A stretch of 64,000 bases of DNA, from the NCBI GenBank assembly GCA_015179125.1, contig WHVA01000008.1:434001-498000 (forward strand), given 5' to 3'. The position numbers and the translations under genes were made by a program. Every line of letters starts with the position of its first letter. The stretch's first letter is position 1. Source of the DNA: Gautieria morchelliformis (Eukaryota; Basidiomycota; Agaricomycetes; Gomphales; Gomphaceae). Shown here piece after piece: positions 10,392 to 20,927 of the stretch. The notes beneath the pieces were generated by a model, which was not told where the DNA came from, did not search any database, and saw nothing but the letters and a program-made list of their open reading frames with translations.

Positions 10392-11158
10392 GCGATAATG
10401 GCTGAGAGGATATAATTACCTCGAGCGCAAATGTCTTCAAAATGTGTAAGCTAGCGGAACAGCGATGGTGATACGCAATAGAAAACATACCTGCGTATTG
10501 TCACTGTAATAACCATGAAGCGTGCCAGTGATGTCAAATAATACGAGATCGAGCTTCCCCAGCACACGGTCCTGGGCCCCGCCATGCGGAAGTGCGGCGT
10601 TCTCTGTGATAAAAATGAGAAGGGCTGACATGGCGTGTTTGCGAATGATACCTACAGGTTGGTTAGTGTCGGTATGGACAATAGAGTTACACACAAACCT
10701 TCAGTGAGATCTTTCAAGAATTGCAAGATGTCATTGCACGTGGCACGGGGGAAGACAGACTGGCAGCATCAGGTGAAGCAAATGCATCAATGGAAGAGGG
10801 TTTGATACTGGAGGTTTAAGGAGGCATAACTCACTAAAAATCTGGAAATATTGGAGCTGTGGAGAGTTTCCGGTTGAGCTCGCTGCATGCAACGACGGCG
10901 GCAGTGGTTGATGCGACGTGGCGGTCGCTGGAGACGGTCACGTGAACAGTTGAGACGTGGCCCGAGACGCTGGATATGGTTCCGACGGGTAGGACAGGTG
11001 TCCATAGCTCACCCACAGTCACATTTTGTAGCTAAGTAAGAATTATACATAGTATTATTCATAGTACTGGTCCTCTCTGCAAAACATACCTACTTAGCCT
11101 CTGCAACCCGGCCGGTTACCCTAGCTAAGAAGGTATGACTAACCGGGCACTACAGGTG
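10392..11158 (-). repeat. Right terminal inverted repeat of the KDZ transposon
   Basis: This is the reverse complement of 326-1,092, ending exactly CCGGGCACTACAGGTG. In the best-compared 230 bp I count about five differences from the left copy. Confidence 0.88.
10438..11033 (-). pseudogene. TIR-borne gene fragment, right copy
   Basis: The same exons as in the left TIR are present on the minus strand: VTVGELWTPVLPVG, PRATCNDILQFLKDLTE, IIRKHAMSALLIFITENAAL, then GYYSDNTQ and TFALE. Changes relative to the left copy include GPQDC to GAQDR and LFGIT to LFDIT. The final exon found on the left (AAHGYFDFCDILKAG) is missing, because the similarity ends within the preceding intron. Splice sites are kept, so the two copies were duplicated as DNA. 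Confidence 0.55.
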
Positions 11159-11166
11159 CGTTTTCT
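11159..11166. repeat. Right 8-bp target-site duplication of the KDZ transposon
   Basis: CGTTTTCT is identical to 318-325. Chromovirus spacer sequence resumes immediately after it. Confidence 0.9.
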
Positions 11167-11256
11167 TACAGTTCTCAAGTCATTGTCAAAATCCGATTAA
11201 TTTCCACTATACTATTCCCAACATTTCAAGAAATTATCTACAAGACCCCTCGACCC

Positions 11257-12504
11257 CTACTCCTCCCTCATCGTTTCCCCCTCGCCCTCGTTCTCCGCTT
11301 CCGGACCTTCTTCCGCATGGCCTATCTCCACGTTCGTCAACTCAGTCTCCACCCTCGCTTCCGCCCTTTGGCTCGTACCTGCTTCCGCCTCGTTCTCCTG
11401 CTCCTGCATGCGCACCTCCATGCGATCCCGGAGCATGTCGTTCCGCCACCGGAATTCCCGTTTGAATTGTTCCAAAACCGTCGACATGATGGTCATTTGG
11501 TTTTGGAATGACAGCAACTGCTGTTCCTGGACCACCGCCATCTCCGCAAGGAGGTTCCAGATCCGGTGTTGGGTTTTCTGGATGCCCCTCAACGAGTCGG
11601 CAATGTCAAACAGCGTCGACACCATGGAGAAGTGGTTGAGTACCGCTGTCTCTGAGTTTCCAGTCACCAGAAATCCTTCCGCGACCTTTTTTCCGCTCGG
11701 TCCCGGTTTTGACTTAGGGGTTTCAGGCCCCTTGGTCTCGACCCTGCGCCTTTTCCTTTCCACCCTCGCGGCACAACCATCCATGATGCAGCGCCTCTTC
11801 TTGTCCCGACACTGTTCGCAGGAGGTCTCCAGCAGATTCTTGGACCACACGCAATCCCACCCCTTGGTTTCGCATGGGTCGCACGGGGCTTTCTCTTCTT
11901 CATCATCGTCCCTCATTTTCCGTTTCTTTGTAGTGGGATTTTCTGGCCCCAACTCCCGCAACTCCAGTATCCGGGCCATCTTCTCCTTCCGAGCCTGCTG
12001 GAACCCGTCCGCCCTCCGTTTCCGCTCCGCAACGATGTTCGGCATGGAAGCAACTTCCTTCTGCTTCCCCTTGCTCTCTGGAGGCGGTGTGCTTTCCGCA
12101 GTGCTTTCCGCTTCCGACTCCCCCTCGGATTCTATGACCCTCTGGCAGTTTTTTCCGTGAGCTCCGGAACACCCCACACGACATTTCCGACTCACCTGGG
12201 ATTTCCCTGCCTTTTCCGCCGCGGCCTTGTCCTCTGCAGCTTTTTTGGCCGTGTCCCGTTTCGGCTGTTCCTCGCGGAGGCGCGACTCCTCCTTGCGGCG
12301 TTTACAGTCCCGTTCCACCTTCTCCTTCCACTCCTGTTCCTTGCGCTCCTTCTCCTTGCGCTCCTCCTCCAGACGCTCCCTCTCTTTCCGCGTGGCTTCC
12401 TCTGCCTCGCGCTTTTCGGCCAGCTCCTTCTGTGCAAGCATATCAGCAAAGTGCTGCTTCATCTCGGCACTGGTCATTTTGGAGAAATCGATTGGAGTGC
12501 TCAT
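11257..12504 (-). CDS. Antisense accessory ORF of the chromovirus, coiled coil plus cysteine cluster
   Basis: This uninterrupted 415-codon frame runs opposite to pol, between integrase and the 3' LTR. The N-terminal ~100 residues are a highly charged helix (repeated ER/EK/KER blocks, likely coiled coil) after MSTPIDFSKMTSAEMKQHFA. A Ser/Glu-rich linker and a basic stretch (TTKKRKMRDDDEEEK) follow. A cysteine cluster comes next, CDPCETKGWDC...CEQCRDKKRRC (residues ~205-240), spaced like a fungal Zn2Cys6 binuclear cluster, with a basic tail KRRR. The C-terminal third is helical and very acidic. Its role is unknown; binding DNA or the element's own particle is a guess. Related antisense ORFs occur, as I recall, in other basidiomycete gypsy elements. 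Confidence 0.75.
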   Translation of the reverse strand: MSTPIDFSKMTSAEMKQHFADMLAQKELAEKREAEEATRKERERLEEERKEKERKEQEWKEKVERDCKRRKEESRLREEQPKRDTAKKAAEDKAAAEKAGKSQVSRKCRVGCSGAHGKNCQRVIESEGESEAESTAESTPPPESKGKQKEVASMPNIVAERKRRADGFQQARKEKMARILELRELGPENPTTKKRKMRDDDEEEKAPCDPCETKGWDCVWSKNLLETSCEQCRDKKRRCIMDGCAARVERKRRRVETKGPETPKSKPGPSGKKVAEGFLVTGNSETAVLNHFSMVSTLFDIADSLRGIQKTQHRIWNLLAEMAVVQEQQLLSFQNQMTIMSTVLEQFKREFRWRNDMLRDRMEVRMQEQENEAEAGTSQRAEARVETELTNVEIGHAEEGPEAENEGEGETMREE

Positions 12505-12625
12505 GATGGATCAAAGCGAAGACACGTTTGTTTCCCGCCTATCTTTCGAACTCCGACCCATTTGTTCACAGGTCACGTGATTCCGACTTGTGGTCTCGCA
12601 GGGCTCAACCTTAGAAGGGAGATAC

Positions 12626-13273
12626 TGTTATGACCGTTCATTTCCGACTTCCGACCTTCAGTTCCACAACACTTTCCGCCCCTCCGATATTTCCGACATC
12701 CTGCCCCTTGTTCATTTCCCTTGTTCTTTCGACTCTATTACTTGGACCCACCGGACCCACCTCACCGTTCATCAAGACCATATGTCCAGCCCTCCTTGTG
12801 TTTCGTTGTCAAGACATGTTTTCCCGACCCCTTGTTCTTTGCCATTGTTCTACCTTACCCTGAACCCCCCTTGTAGTCCCATTGTTCCCAATTAGTTAGT
12901 TCCCACGCATTGTCTACTCGACTTCCGCTTCCCCCAGAATTTGCTTAGTACTACCCCATTACCTGTTGTCTCAGCTCTTTGTATAAAAGCCTGTCATGTA
13001 TGTCTGTTATTCTGCAATCAGATAATCACCTTCGATACTTGATTTCCTTCGCTCCATCTCCTGTTCTTAGCACAGTGAGTCTAGCAAGGCCTCAGTCTCT
13101 CCGCCTTCCGCCTCAGTTCCGACTCAAGTTCCTACCAACCTCTAGTTCAGTACATTCCAACTTCCGACTCATTTCCGAAATACTTAGGACGATAGTTCAT
13201 TGGGGGCGCAACCTACAAGTTGAAGCCGCTGTCCTTTCCAGTTCCGACTTAGCGGAAATCTCGATACGTAACA
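12626..13273 (+). repeat. 3' LTR of the chromovirus (~648 bp)
   Basis: The LTR begins TGTTATGACC just after a purine-rich tract (AGAAGGGAGA) and ends GATACGTAACA, i.e. TG...CA ends. A TATA box (TTGTATAAAAG) lies near 12,979. TTCCG/TTCCGAC motifs are dense in both halves. The 5' LTR is outside the window, so the ends are inferred from the TG/CA rule and the polypurine tract. Confidence 0.65.
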
Positions 13274-13815
13274 AATCTTGTACAAACAGAACAATTGGCA
13301 ATCACTGCATTTTACGGGTTAGTATTTGTAGTCCGAATATATGCAAATAGCTGAGTTACTGCGGGCATTCGGGGGTATTCTGAGTTCAACAACGGCAGGT
13401 AAACTGACGCCTCTAACGCGTGCAGTTTGGATTAGTCTGCGGATGCACAAAGAAATATGATTTTGATTGTCACTCCAAATTATATATATATTTTATGGCA
13501 TGAATTCATGAACTCCTCATCCTATGGGCCATACACCTATTCAGATCCAAGTTACAGCAAACCTATGCACACAAACATTTAACTCATAACCCATTTACCT
13601 TAGTACACATAGACACAGCCCTTTTTATCATAGTCAGAATGTGCTCATGCCATTGAAAGCTCATGTACTAATTAGAGTACAAATGTCACCAATTCCCCGC
13701 ATACATACACACGTGCAGCGTCATCATGTAATATAAATGCACTGCGTCATCGAAAAGAAAAATCCAAACGCGTCCACAAGAGACCATTCCTCTACCTGCA
13801 CCTGTACCACCACTA
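13274..13815. other. No gene seen
   Basis: About 540 bp of AT-rich sequence downstream of the chromovirus LTR. No ORF, repeat or RNA gene could be supported. Confidence 0.6.
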
Positions 13816-14237
13816 GAGCTCATGCAGGAGAGCAACCCCTTCCCACCTGACCCATACGGCAAGCCCCCGCCAACCCTGAAAAGTGCCGCACTGCGCCGCG
13901 ACTGGTGCAGGCTAACGGCCGATGCGCGTGAGGAATTCTGGAAGGAGCATCTTGCTGGAGAGGAATCTGTTCCAAGTATAAGCGCATCAAGAAGTCGGGT
14001 AGAAGCACTTGTGAACCTGCCTTAACTGCTCCGTACCCCTTCATGATCAATGAGCCATGGTGGTTTGAGATGAAGGAAGGTGAGCACGGAGAATACGTAC
14101 AGTCATGGTCTACGTTCGACAACCCTCCCAATTTCGACAACTTCGAAGAGATCAACATCCTGCAGGTTCTGAAACAAGTTGGTGATGGAGCTGATGACAG
14201 AGAAGAAGATCATGAGAGTGGGCATGTGGAGGATTAG
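13816..14237 (+). CDS. Two short unrecognised exons or ORFs
   Basis: 13,816-14,025 reads LELMQESNPFPPDPYGKPPP followed by TLKSAALRRDWCRLTADARE, and 14,043-14,237 reads MINEPWWFEMKEGEHGEYVQ followed by SWSTFDNPPNFDNFEEINIL, ending in an acidic tail. Both look protein-like (proline-rich and aromatic/acidic), and the gap between them could hide an intron or a break. The family is not recognised; a transposon-associated protein or the remains of a host gene are both possible. Confidence 0.35.
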
Positions 14238-14344
14238 AGGGACCAGGGATGTACGGAGAGGGATTATTCATATCGGGGAAACATAACTTATTCCTCAGCT
14301 GCATGTTGCGCATTGCGCACAATAGAGATGATACAATGTATTCT

Positions 14345-15234
14345 TGTCCCCATCCGTGAACATTCTGTCTCCTCTGCCCAATTTCTGCCGGGCGACGATC
14401 GTGTTGTGAGCGCAAGCAGGGACCAGACAGTCAGGATATGGAGCATAGCACCGACGTACGCATGATTTAGAAACTTGCGTCCCCACATGACCTCCTCTCG
14501 CAGACACTGCATCAAAATTTTATACTCCCATACAGATTGGATTCGTTGCGCCTTGTCGAGCTTAGATGGGAAATTGATTCTCACATGTTCTAATGATCAT
14601 GTAAGTCGCATATGGTCAATCGGATCAAGGTCTCAAGTTTCACAGACCGCACAGATATTAGACGTGGAGTCAGGCGCTACGAAGGCAGAAATGCATGGAC
14701 ACGAAAACGTAGTCGAGGTGGCTGTCTTTGCGCCTGTGGTCTCCCTTCCCTCTATCCGCGACTTGGTCGCCCGGGCGAGTAACCATTGATCCTGTCTAAA
14801 TCGTGTTTTAACGCTTCGCGCTGTTACGGTCATTGCAGCCAGCCAACCCACGTACTGATAAAATCGACACCATAGGTGTTGCGTTCGTAGCGATGGGCTC
14901 CCAAGACAAAACTATTAAAATTTGGGATGCATTGACGGGGCAGTGCTTGTGGACATTTGTGAGGGCATTTCTCTGATTGACTCTTTCTTCTTCTTCTCAT
15001 TACTAGCAGGTTGGCCACGATAATTGGGTGCGGGCCCTGACTTTCCATCCGTGTGGAAAATACCTTCTCTCTGCCGCCGATGACCACACTGTCCACATAT
15101 GGGATCTCAAGACAGGACGGTGCGTGAAGAAGATTGAAGCGCATGAGCAGTTTGTCGCATCGATCGTATGGGGAAGGCAGGTTGTCACGGGCGCAGACGG
15201 GCAGCAGGAGGCGCATATATTGTCAACAGGCTGA
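14345..15234 (+). pseudogene. pac1: PAC1/LIS1-type WD40 protein, central-to-C-terminal fragment
   Basis: PAC1/LIS1 is a seven-bladed WD40 protein that regulates dynein in nuclear migration. Visible repeats, in order: [20 protein letters not shown] then RDQTVRIW (14,355-14,440); HTDWIRCALSSLDGKLILTC then SNDHVSRIW (14,535-14,625); HGHENVVEVAVFAPVVSLPS (14,690-14,780, with the insert typical of fungal PAC1); VAFVAMGSQDKTIKIWDALT then GQCLW (14,880-14,955); and [35 protein letters not shown] and [13 protein letters not shown] (15,010-15,175). Exon joins at ~14,790-14,840 and ~14,960-15,010 look like introns. The LisH and coiled-coil N-terminus and the first blades are missing. The closing blade is not found after AHILSTG, and some joins are poor, so this is a decayed partial copy. 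Confidence 0.7.
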
Positions 15235-15800
15235 GACAGAGAAACATGCATACTTAATAACATGGCACTTACATGTACATTGTCACCATGGTCGTCATCT
15301 ACTTGCATCATCACGTCACCGTTGTGATCGAGCTGTGAGGTCCAGCCATTGCATTCTGTGGCCAGAACGTTGGTTCAACTTGATTGGATGGCTGGCGAGA
15401 GGAACCCGTGTGTATCTGCTGATTAATTGTCGATGCACCACCACGCGATTGGTTGCGACGCTTGCCCTTAACTGAGGCGGGAGAGAAGTTGGCGGCCCTG
15501 GTACGGGCTGCCTGGGCTTCATGCGTACGTCGTTGCCGCAAGGTGATCATTCGGCCAGGAGGTGCATGCTGTTCCGGGCTTTCTTCGCAGCTCAGGCATG
15601 TACACAGGACGAGTCATCGGTCAGCTTGCCTCTAACATGCATTTGCGAGTTAGAAGGCGAACCAGACTTAATACACATAAGAATTACTTACCGCTCTCTC
15701 CGAGGCTGCGGCCTTGCGAGCTTGGGACATATCACGCTGGTGGTCGAGGGTGAGAGAGGAAGGTGTACACGCCGGCGTACGTTGTACTCTTAATATTATG
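15235..15800 (-). other. Unrecognised minus-strand ORF remnants
   Basis: The minus strand carries MSQARKAAASERA followed by GTAAGT near 15,695-15,735 and a basic 79-codon frame (15,550-15,311; MITLRQRRTHEAQAARTRAA). An alternative frame ends in an acidic DDDMQVDDDHGDNVH-like stretch. It may be one spliced gene that has decayed. No family is recognised. Confidence 0.3.
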
Positions 15801-16440
15801 TAATGTCGGGGTCCGAAAGGACTTATGAATATTTTACCTCACTCGATCTCTAGTAATATTGGCGTGGTGTTACTTTTGGATGATTACACATGTTTGAAGC
15901 AATGGCCGGGTGCTCGAAGACCGATCGGTAATGAGTGCTGGGTTAATTTAGAGAGATTTAAACATATTTAGAGGACTGACCTCGTGGGGAATTCTCGATG
16001 CGATCCACTGGCCCAAGTACCGACGTTCTGTCGGATTCTGGTTCGGTCTGGGGTATTCAGACGTCCAACTGTGCCGAGATACTCGAACCAGAGATTATGT
16101 AAGAATAACTTCAATTACGTGTACATAACGCTACATTCTTATGGGTTCATGAGGACTTGATCTACAAATACTAACCCGTAAAACGCGGTGAATAGGAGCC
16201 AATATTTCACATCTTTGCTGTAATAATTTTAATGCTATCTACGGTGTCCACTTCGAAGCTTCATGCATCATGATCAACAAGAACATGACCGGTTCTGATA
16301 ATCAGAATTACAGTAAAAGCCTCATCCTAAATAGAGAGGCACAACATGGTGTTACAGTGGTGACTTCACACCGGATTGTAGTATCCACTTCAGTACCTCT
16401 GCAGCAGCTTTCAATACCGCACCATTCTCTGCACCTCCCA
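15801..16440. other. No gene seen
   Basis: About 640 bp between two decayed host-type genes. Only short chance ORFs were found. Confidence 0.55.
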
Positions 16441-17376
16441 CGTTTTATTTGATGGTTTGGACAAGAGTCCTCACAAGACCCCACGAGTCGGCTTCGAGAG
16501 ACATGGTGTTTCTGTTCTCTTTGGCATCGAGGTTTGCAAACAGATTGCGCACACATACCACCCCTCGATGTACCAGGCGCGGGTCTCCCCCACTCCCATT
16601 CAGTCGTTTCGTCTTCATCTTCAGGCCGCTCTTCTCTATATTCCCGTGCGATCTCTGGAGAGATGAGTTCCACGAGAATCGGGGGACACAATGGCGCTCC
16701 ATCTCGAGTTTCGCCAGGGTTTGACATGTATCGGGAGAAGCCGTTATGGTGGCGAGGGCACCGGATGCAGCCAATCTGGTTGGAAGATCGTCGACATCCG
16801 AGAGTGAAACGAGGATCTGAGGTCTAGCTGCCCCGTCCGCCCTAAGTAAGCAAATGACCCCTCAGCCCCCAACGAGGTTGCATATCAACTCTGTGGATAC
16901 ACGACGCAACATGATATTGCTGACAAGAGCATGTGTCTCCACGCGTTTGACAATGTCGCCTATTAGCGTTTCCTTGCCGTGACTGCGTCCAGAAATAAAA
17001 CAGAAAGCACTCACGCGCTCCGCAGCCTCGGGAGTAGCGGAAAAAATATTAGTAAGTGCCATCACAGCCTCGAATCGTTGAAGCAATGATGGTGAAGAAT
17101 GGAGATGAGAAGAATACCCAAAGGATGGATTGCGTCAACATATGAATCGCGTGCGGAACCAAACACTGCCGCAGGTGGGGAAGTGATCGACAGTTTGGCC
17201 AGGGCCTGCATGGCTAGGAGGTCGACAGAAACCAACCTATCGATTCCCCATTGGTCGCCGACGCTGAGAGAAAGGTCTCCCATAGATACACGGATGATGG
17301 CAAACAGAGCTTTCACCCCTCGCTGTAGTATAGTAGCAGTCTTCAGAGTCTTCGGGGATATAGAGATACAAACCAA
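16441..17376 (-). pseudogene. She4/Cro1/UNC-45-type myosin chaperone, C-terminal half, broken
   Basis: UNC-45/She4/Cro1 proteins fold and organise myosin heads through ARM-like helical repeats. The minus strand shows, in the correct order, GVKALFAIIRVSMGDLSLSV, then VDLLAMQALAKLSITSPPAA and VFGSARDSYVDAIHPLGILL (17,320-17,110). LLQRFEAVMALTNIFSATPE with IMLRRVSTELICNLVGG (17,086-16,862) follows, then MAASGALATITASPDTCQTL and AKLEMERH (16,774-16,700), and finally PILVELISPEIAREYREERP and LVHRGVVCVRNLFANLDAKE (16,690-16,445). At least three frame changes separate these pieces, and the N-terminal half is absent. It lies 1.2 kb from the PAC1 fragment on the other strand, so both may come from one duplicated host segment. 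Confidence 0.72.
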
Positions 17377-18415
17377 CCATCCGCGAAGACTGATGTAAAT
17401 GGCGTAAGACCTGGCCCAAAGTTAGGTAACCATCCCAGAGCCTCCAGTACATCGCAGAATCAAGAAAAGGGATGTTAGCCCTATTTGCCATACTCAACGC
17501 AATAATTTCGAGTCCTGGACTGCTAGACAGTTGTGTAAGGATCAACTCTTGTCAGAGCCCCCTTCCGGCTTTTGCGGGAATTCTATGAGATACAACCTCG
17601 GGCGTACTGGCTCCTCTGCCATCCAGCAAAGGGAACATCGGACTAGAGGCCATAGGACTCAGGTTCCTCCTTCGACGGGAGGAATGAGCGGACTTGAGCA
17701 ACGTCGATCCAAGGATTACTTAATTCAAGAGTTAGTATTGCTATATAAGGTAGTGCCAGACTGGCACTCGACAAGGATGAGGCGACGCTCAATGGAATGA
17801 TGAGGAGTTTTGTATTTCCACCGAATAGGGGCAGCCGATGGTCTGGACTGGTCAGCTGCTGAGTCGGTGACATCCTGATTAAGTATCCAACTCCCGCGAT
17901 GACTCGACCCCATTCAAACCCACTGCCGACTTCGCGGTGCGCGGCAGTTGTCCCCTCATACCATCTCTCAACAATCCTCACAACTCACTTCCCTCAGTTC
18001 GCCTGATCCGCTCCAAGTCAAGTAGGCTTATATTTCCCGACTGGATGATGATGCTGATGGTTTTGTGGCGCTTCATTACCATTTTGCGAGTGAGTTGTAT
18101 CCACCGATATAGTATGGCAGCTTTTGTGTTTTCCTTCCTTCTTGTAAGAGGCACCCCATCTCATATAGCTTACGTGGATGAGTCCAGTAGGCCTTTTTAA
18201 ATATATAATAAACAAACAAACAAAAGAGAAATGAAAAGTTGATGTATAAAGCTGAGAAGATCAAAACGACAACAGATGCCTCTAAGTTCTCTCTGGAACT
18301 TTAACCATTTCAAGTCATTTAGCCAAACTGAGACCGCTGTGTATACACAGCCTTTAGGTAATTTATCATTCCACTCCTATTAAAACCGAAACCGTCTCCA
18401 GGTCAATCATCACTT
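17377..18415. other. No convincing gene
   Basis: Minus-strand ORFs (17,981-17,643 and 17,545-17,237) may include more remnants of the UNC-45-like gene's middle part, but no motif is clear. The rest is AT-rich. Confidence 0.45.
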
Positions 18416-20640
18416 ATGCTTCTATTTGAAAATTTTCTCTCTATGCTCGCGGCAATTCCTGGGATTGCTGTGAGTCTACTCTTTGTCTCTGCTGCGACAT
18501 GTTCAAGCAGTAAGCATAATATTTTGGATGTTGCGCGGAGAACTTATGCCTCCGTTCAGTCAATGCGTTTAACATGGCATTGTCGTCCCCTCTTGCCACC
18601 CTTCCATTGTTGGCCCCTCTTCCCAATGGGACAATGAAGATACAGGTGAACTGTTCAGTCACTATGGAAGTTCAACTGAAAATAGGAGCTAGCACTGGCG
18701 AAGTGTCCGAGTCTGCCCGTTACTGAAGAACAGGCATGTTTAGGCGGTGGCTGCTGCTCAACCAATGGAATCCTGGATATTGCGATTGCGGACTTGTGCA
18801 GGGCTCCTTCTGAATCTGACTCCGGGAGGGCACTGACCCAGTATCAAATAAACTGTAACCTTGTCAGCTGGCTTTACCACTGCAAAAGCATCTGATATTT
18901 AATTGTACTAGACCAAATAGCCTTGTGCCATTTTGATGGCCACAGTGCTGACAACGTGCAACTCCTGCTCACAACCAATGCCTCGGCTCTCCTGGACGGT
19001 ATGAATCGACCAGATGAACGTTTGTGAAACTCATTAATTTCCTTGCTACCTCTTCATCTGCTTAGTCCGGCTCTTTTGCAGAGCTGAGGCAACATCAGGC
19101 CATATACCGTGCGCTGCAGATAATCGGCGGTCACGTTGGACTTCCCATCCTCCTCCTTTTCGCTATCTTTTCCAACACGCCTCAACGGGATCTTACATTT
19201 CTTAACTTTTGCTTCACGTGGATATTTTCCAGCACAGCCTTCTCTGTCGGGTGAGTCAAATTCTTGTCGTATTTCGGGTCACATCACTTCACTACGGGAT
19301 GCGGCAGACTATACCGTTTGGGACTAGCCAGTTTATTTTTTGGACTCCCTCTTCCATTCATCCACTCTGACCAGGAGTGCTTGAACCAGGCGGCACTTAT
19401 CTCCGGAGCTCAGGTGATGACAGATACAGCCATGTGTGCATTGATTGTTCAGGTAGCTGTGTTCTTCTATCGTCATGACGAGTACACAATTCAGACACAC
19501 GTAGCTTTGGTTTGACTTCAGAGCTGCTATTCATGGGCCTCATAGTCCCAGACAAATTCAGTGGACGAGAGCTACGGTAGATCTCATTCGTAATCACCTG
19601 CCATTGGTATTTATGAAAGGTTTCTTCACTACAACAGCTTCTGGCAGCGCCTTATCTGTCTCTGCTGGCGTTCTCGTTGCCGGCTCTCAACGCTACTAGT
19701 CCCACTAACGTCATCAGACCTCATTGCTTCTGTGGCTAAGCCTCCTCTGATTTTGAATCTAGTTTCAGTTATCTGGAAGATTAATTGCCTTTCAGACGAA
19801 TTTTTATTGTCTGTTAATTGATGAGAAGGTGACCTCGTGAGCACTTTCCATGCCTTCATCTAGACTTTGCAAACCGACTATGACCTCCACAGAGGCTTTC
19901 TCTCACAGGGCCACTTGTGAGTACTTCCCGCACCTTCATCTAGACTTTGCAAACCGACTACGACCTCCACAGCCTTATCTCTCAGTACACCGTATTGCTC
20001 TCCATCTTGACTGTCACTCTCATATTTGATGGTAAGTTGACCCTCACTGTGTTGCTTCACTAATCTGTTTCAAAGCCTACATAATCCACATTCTGTACCG
20101 CCGCTGGCGGTTTTTTCAACGGACTGGAGGGAAGGCACTTGGAATACCACTCTCTGTTGCCTTTCGTGTCGTCATCTTTTGCGCGTATCGCATTGTAGTC
20201 GCTGTGTATGTTCCCTTTCCCTATATGCTGTCTCTGTGTCCTGTGTCTGATCATTTGATTGGATATCCGCTCGGCTACATATGGACTTGCCAACATGAAA
20301 GAGCCTATGTGGCAACTATGCTTAACACCCAGGGAATCAATATCTTTGGTGACCCTAATGGACCTCACGGATTTGCTATTTTCATCCCTGTATGGGTTGA
20401 CATGCTGCAAGCTGGAAGTGCGTTTTGGCTGTCATCATGCTATACTGACGTACCAGTACTCACAAGCTCGAACTGTCATAGCCCCTCTCGTTGCTTTCCT
20501 TATATTTGGCATGAGCAAGGTGAGCATTGTTTGTTGTAGTAATTCTATAGCTGGAACTGCTATCTCAGGAATTTCTTGATGCCTTGATGTTTTGGAGATG
20601 GTTCAACTCACTCTCGCTACTTCGATGTGCCGTCACAGAA
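18416..20640 (+). pseudogene. Multi-pass (7TM-like) membrane protein, Agaricomycete type, decayed
   Basis: Plus-strand exon-like blocks encode hydrophobic helices in an order I associate with a common Agaricomycete seven-helix membrane family. They are MLAAIPGIAVSLLFVSAATC (18,443-18,510); IIGGHVGLPILLLFAIFSNT then DLTFLNFCFTWIFSSTAFSV (19,120-19,255, ending at a GTGAGT donor); CLNQAALISGAQVMTDTAMC (19,375-19,455, ending GTAGCT); and LLSILTVTLIFD (19,990-20,030, ending GTAAGT). Then come AYIIHILYRRWRFFQRTGGK with LGIPLSVAFRVVIFCAYRIV (20,075-20,200), and near the end ARTVIAPLVAFLIFGMSK and LDALMFWRW (20,460-20,600). Frames between 19,460 and 19,990 are poor and a late frame change is needed, so the gene looks damaged. 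A receptor role is possible but not shown. Confidence 0.5.
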
Positions 20641-20927
20641 GGTCTCCAGTTACACGAAGAGCATCCAGTGGGCATGGAGACGTCTTCGGTGATGAGAGTG
20701 TGGTCTCCGGCAATAGCATATTGGACATTAACCAAGAAACGAAGAATACCAATGAGTGTTTGCCCCTGTAGTTTGACTTTTCTGCTTTGATGCATTGTTA
20801 CGGTAACAACACATTCTATCAGTTTAGTCTCATGTTGTATTCTATGTTGCCACACATATCTGGAGTTCAGTGGAAACTTGGGTTGCCTTGTCATGGTTTT
20901 GTGGCCTATGCAAGTTCTGACCCACCG

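Larger units (their letters stand above)
326..11158 (+). mobile_element. Composite KDZ (Kyakuja-Dileera-Zisupton) DNA transposon, 10,833 bp
   Basis: The element runs from CACCTGTAGTGCCCGG (326) to its exact reverse complement ending at 11,158, flanked by an identical 8-bp duplication. The terminal inverted repeats are ~770 bp and roughly 97% alike by eye, so insertion was recent. Inside are a KDZ transposase gene (2,151-5,519, + strand), a multi-exon minus-strand gene (6,181-7,978), a basic HMG-box-like gene (8,417-9,868), a captured kinase-like gene start (1,251-1,870, minus) and a spliced gene fragment carried in both inverted repeats. Blocks near the two ends (1,750-2,070 and 9,760-10,030, plus a piece of the left TIR) are duplicated inside the element, so it has rearranged internally. 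It sits in a chromovirus, between pol and the 3' LTR. Confidence 0.9.
1..13273 (+). mobile_element. Ty3/gypsy chromovirus, 3' part only
   Basis: This is the 3' end of a chromodomain-bearing Ty3/gypsy retrotransposon; the rest lies upstream of the window. Visible parts, in order, are the integrase C-terminus with its chromodomain (to 287), a spacer rich in TTCCG motifs, an antisense accessory ORF (11,257-12,504), a purine-rich tract just before 12,626, and the 3' LTR (12,626-13,273). A KDZ DNA transposon has inserted into the spacer between pol and the accessory ORF. The visible part keeps open reading frames, so it looks fairly young, but whether the whole element is intact cannot be judged here. 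Confidence 0.8.

Noticed and set aside
326-11158. A TET/JBP dioxygenase gene, known as a cargo near some fungal KDZ transposases
   Set aside because: I looked for the iron-binding H-x-D ... H pattern in all chained exons of the element and did not find a credible set.
11408-12160. 250-codon plus-strand frame across the antisense chromovirus ORF
   Set aside because: The minus-strand frame is longer, has coiled-coil and cysteine-cluster features, and explains the open plus frame.
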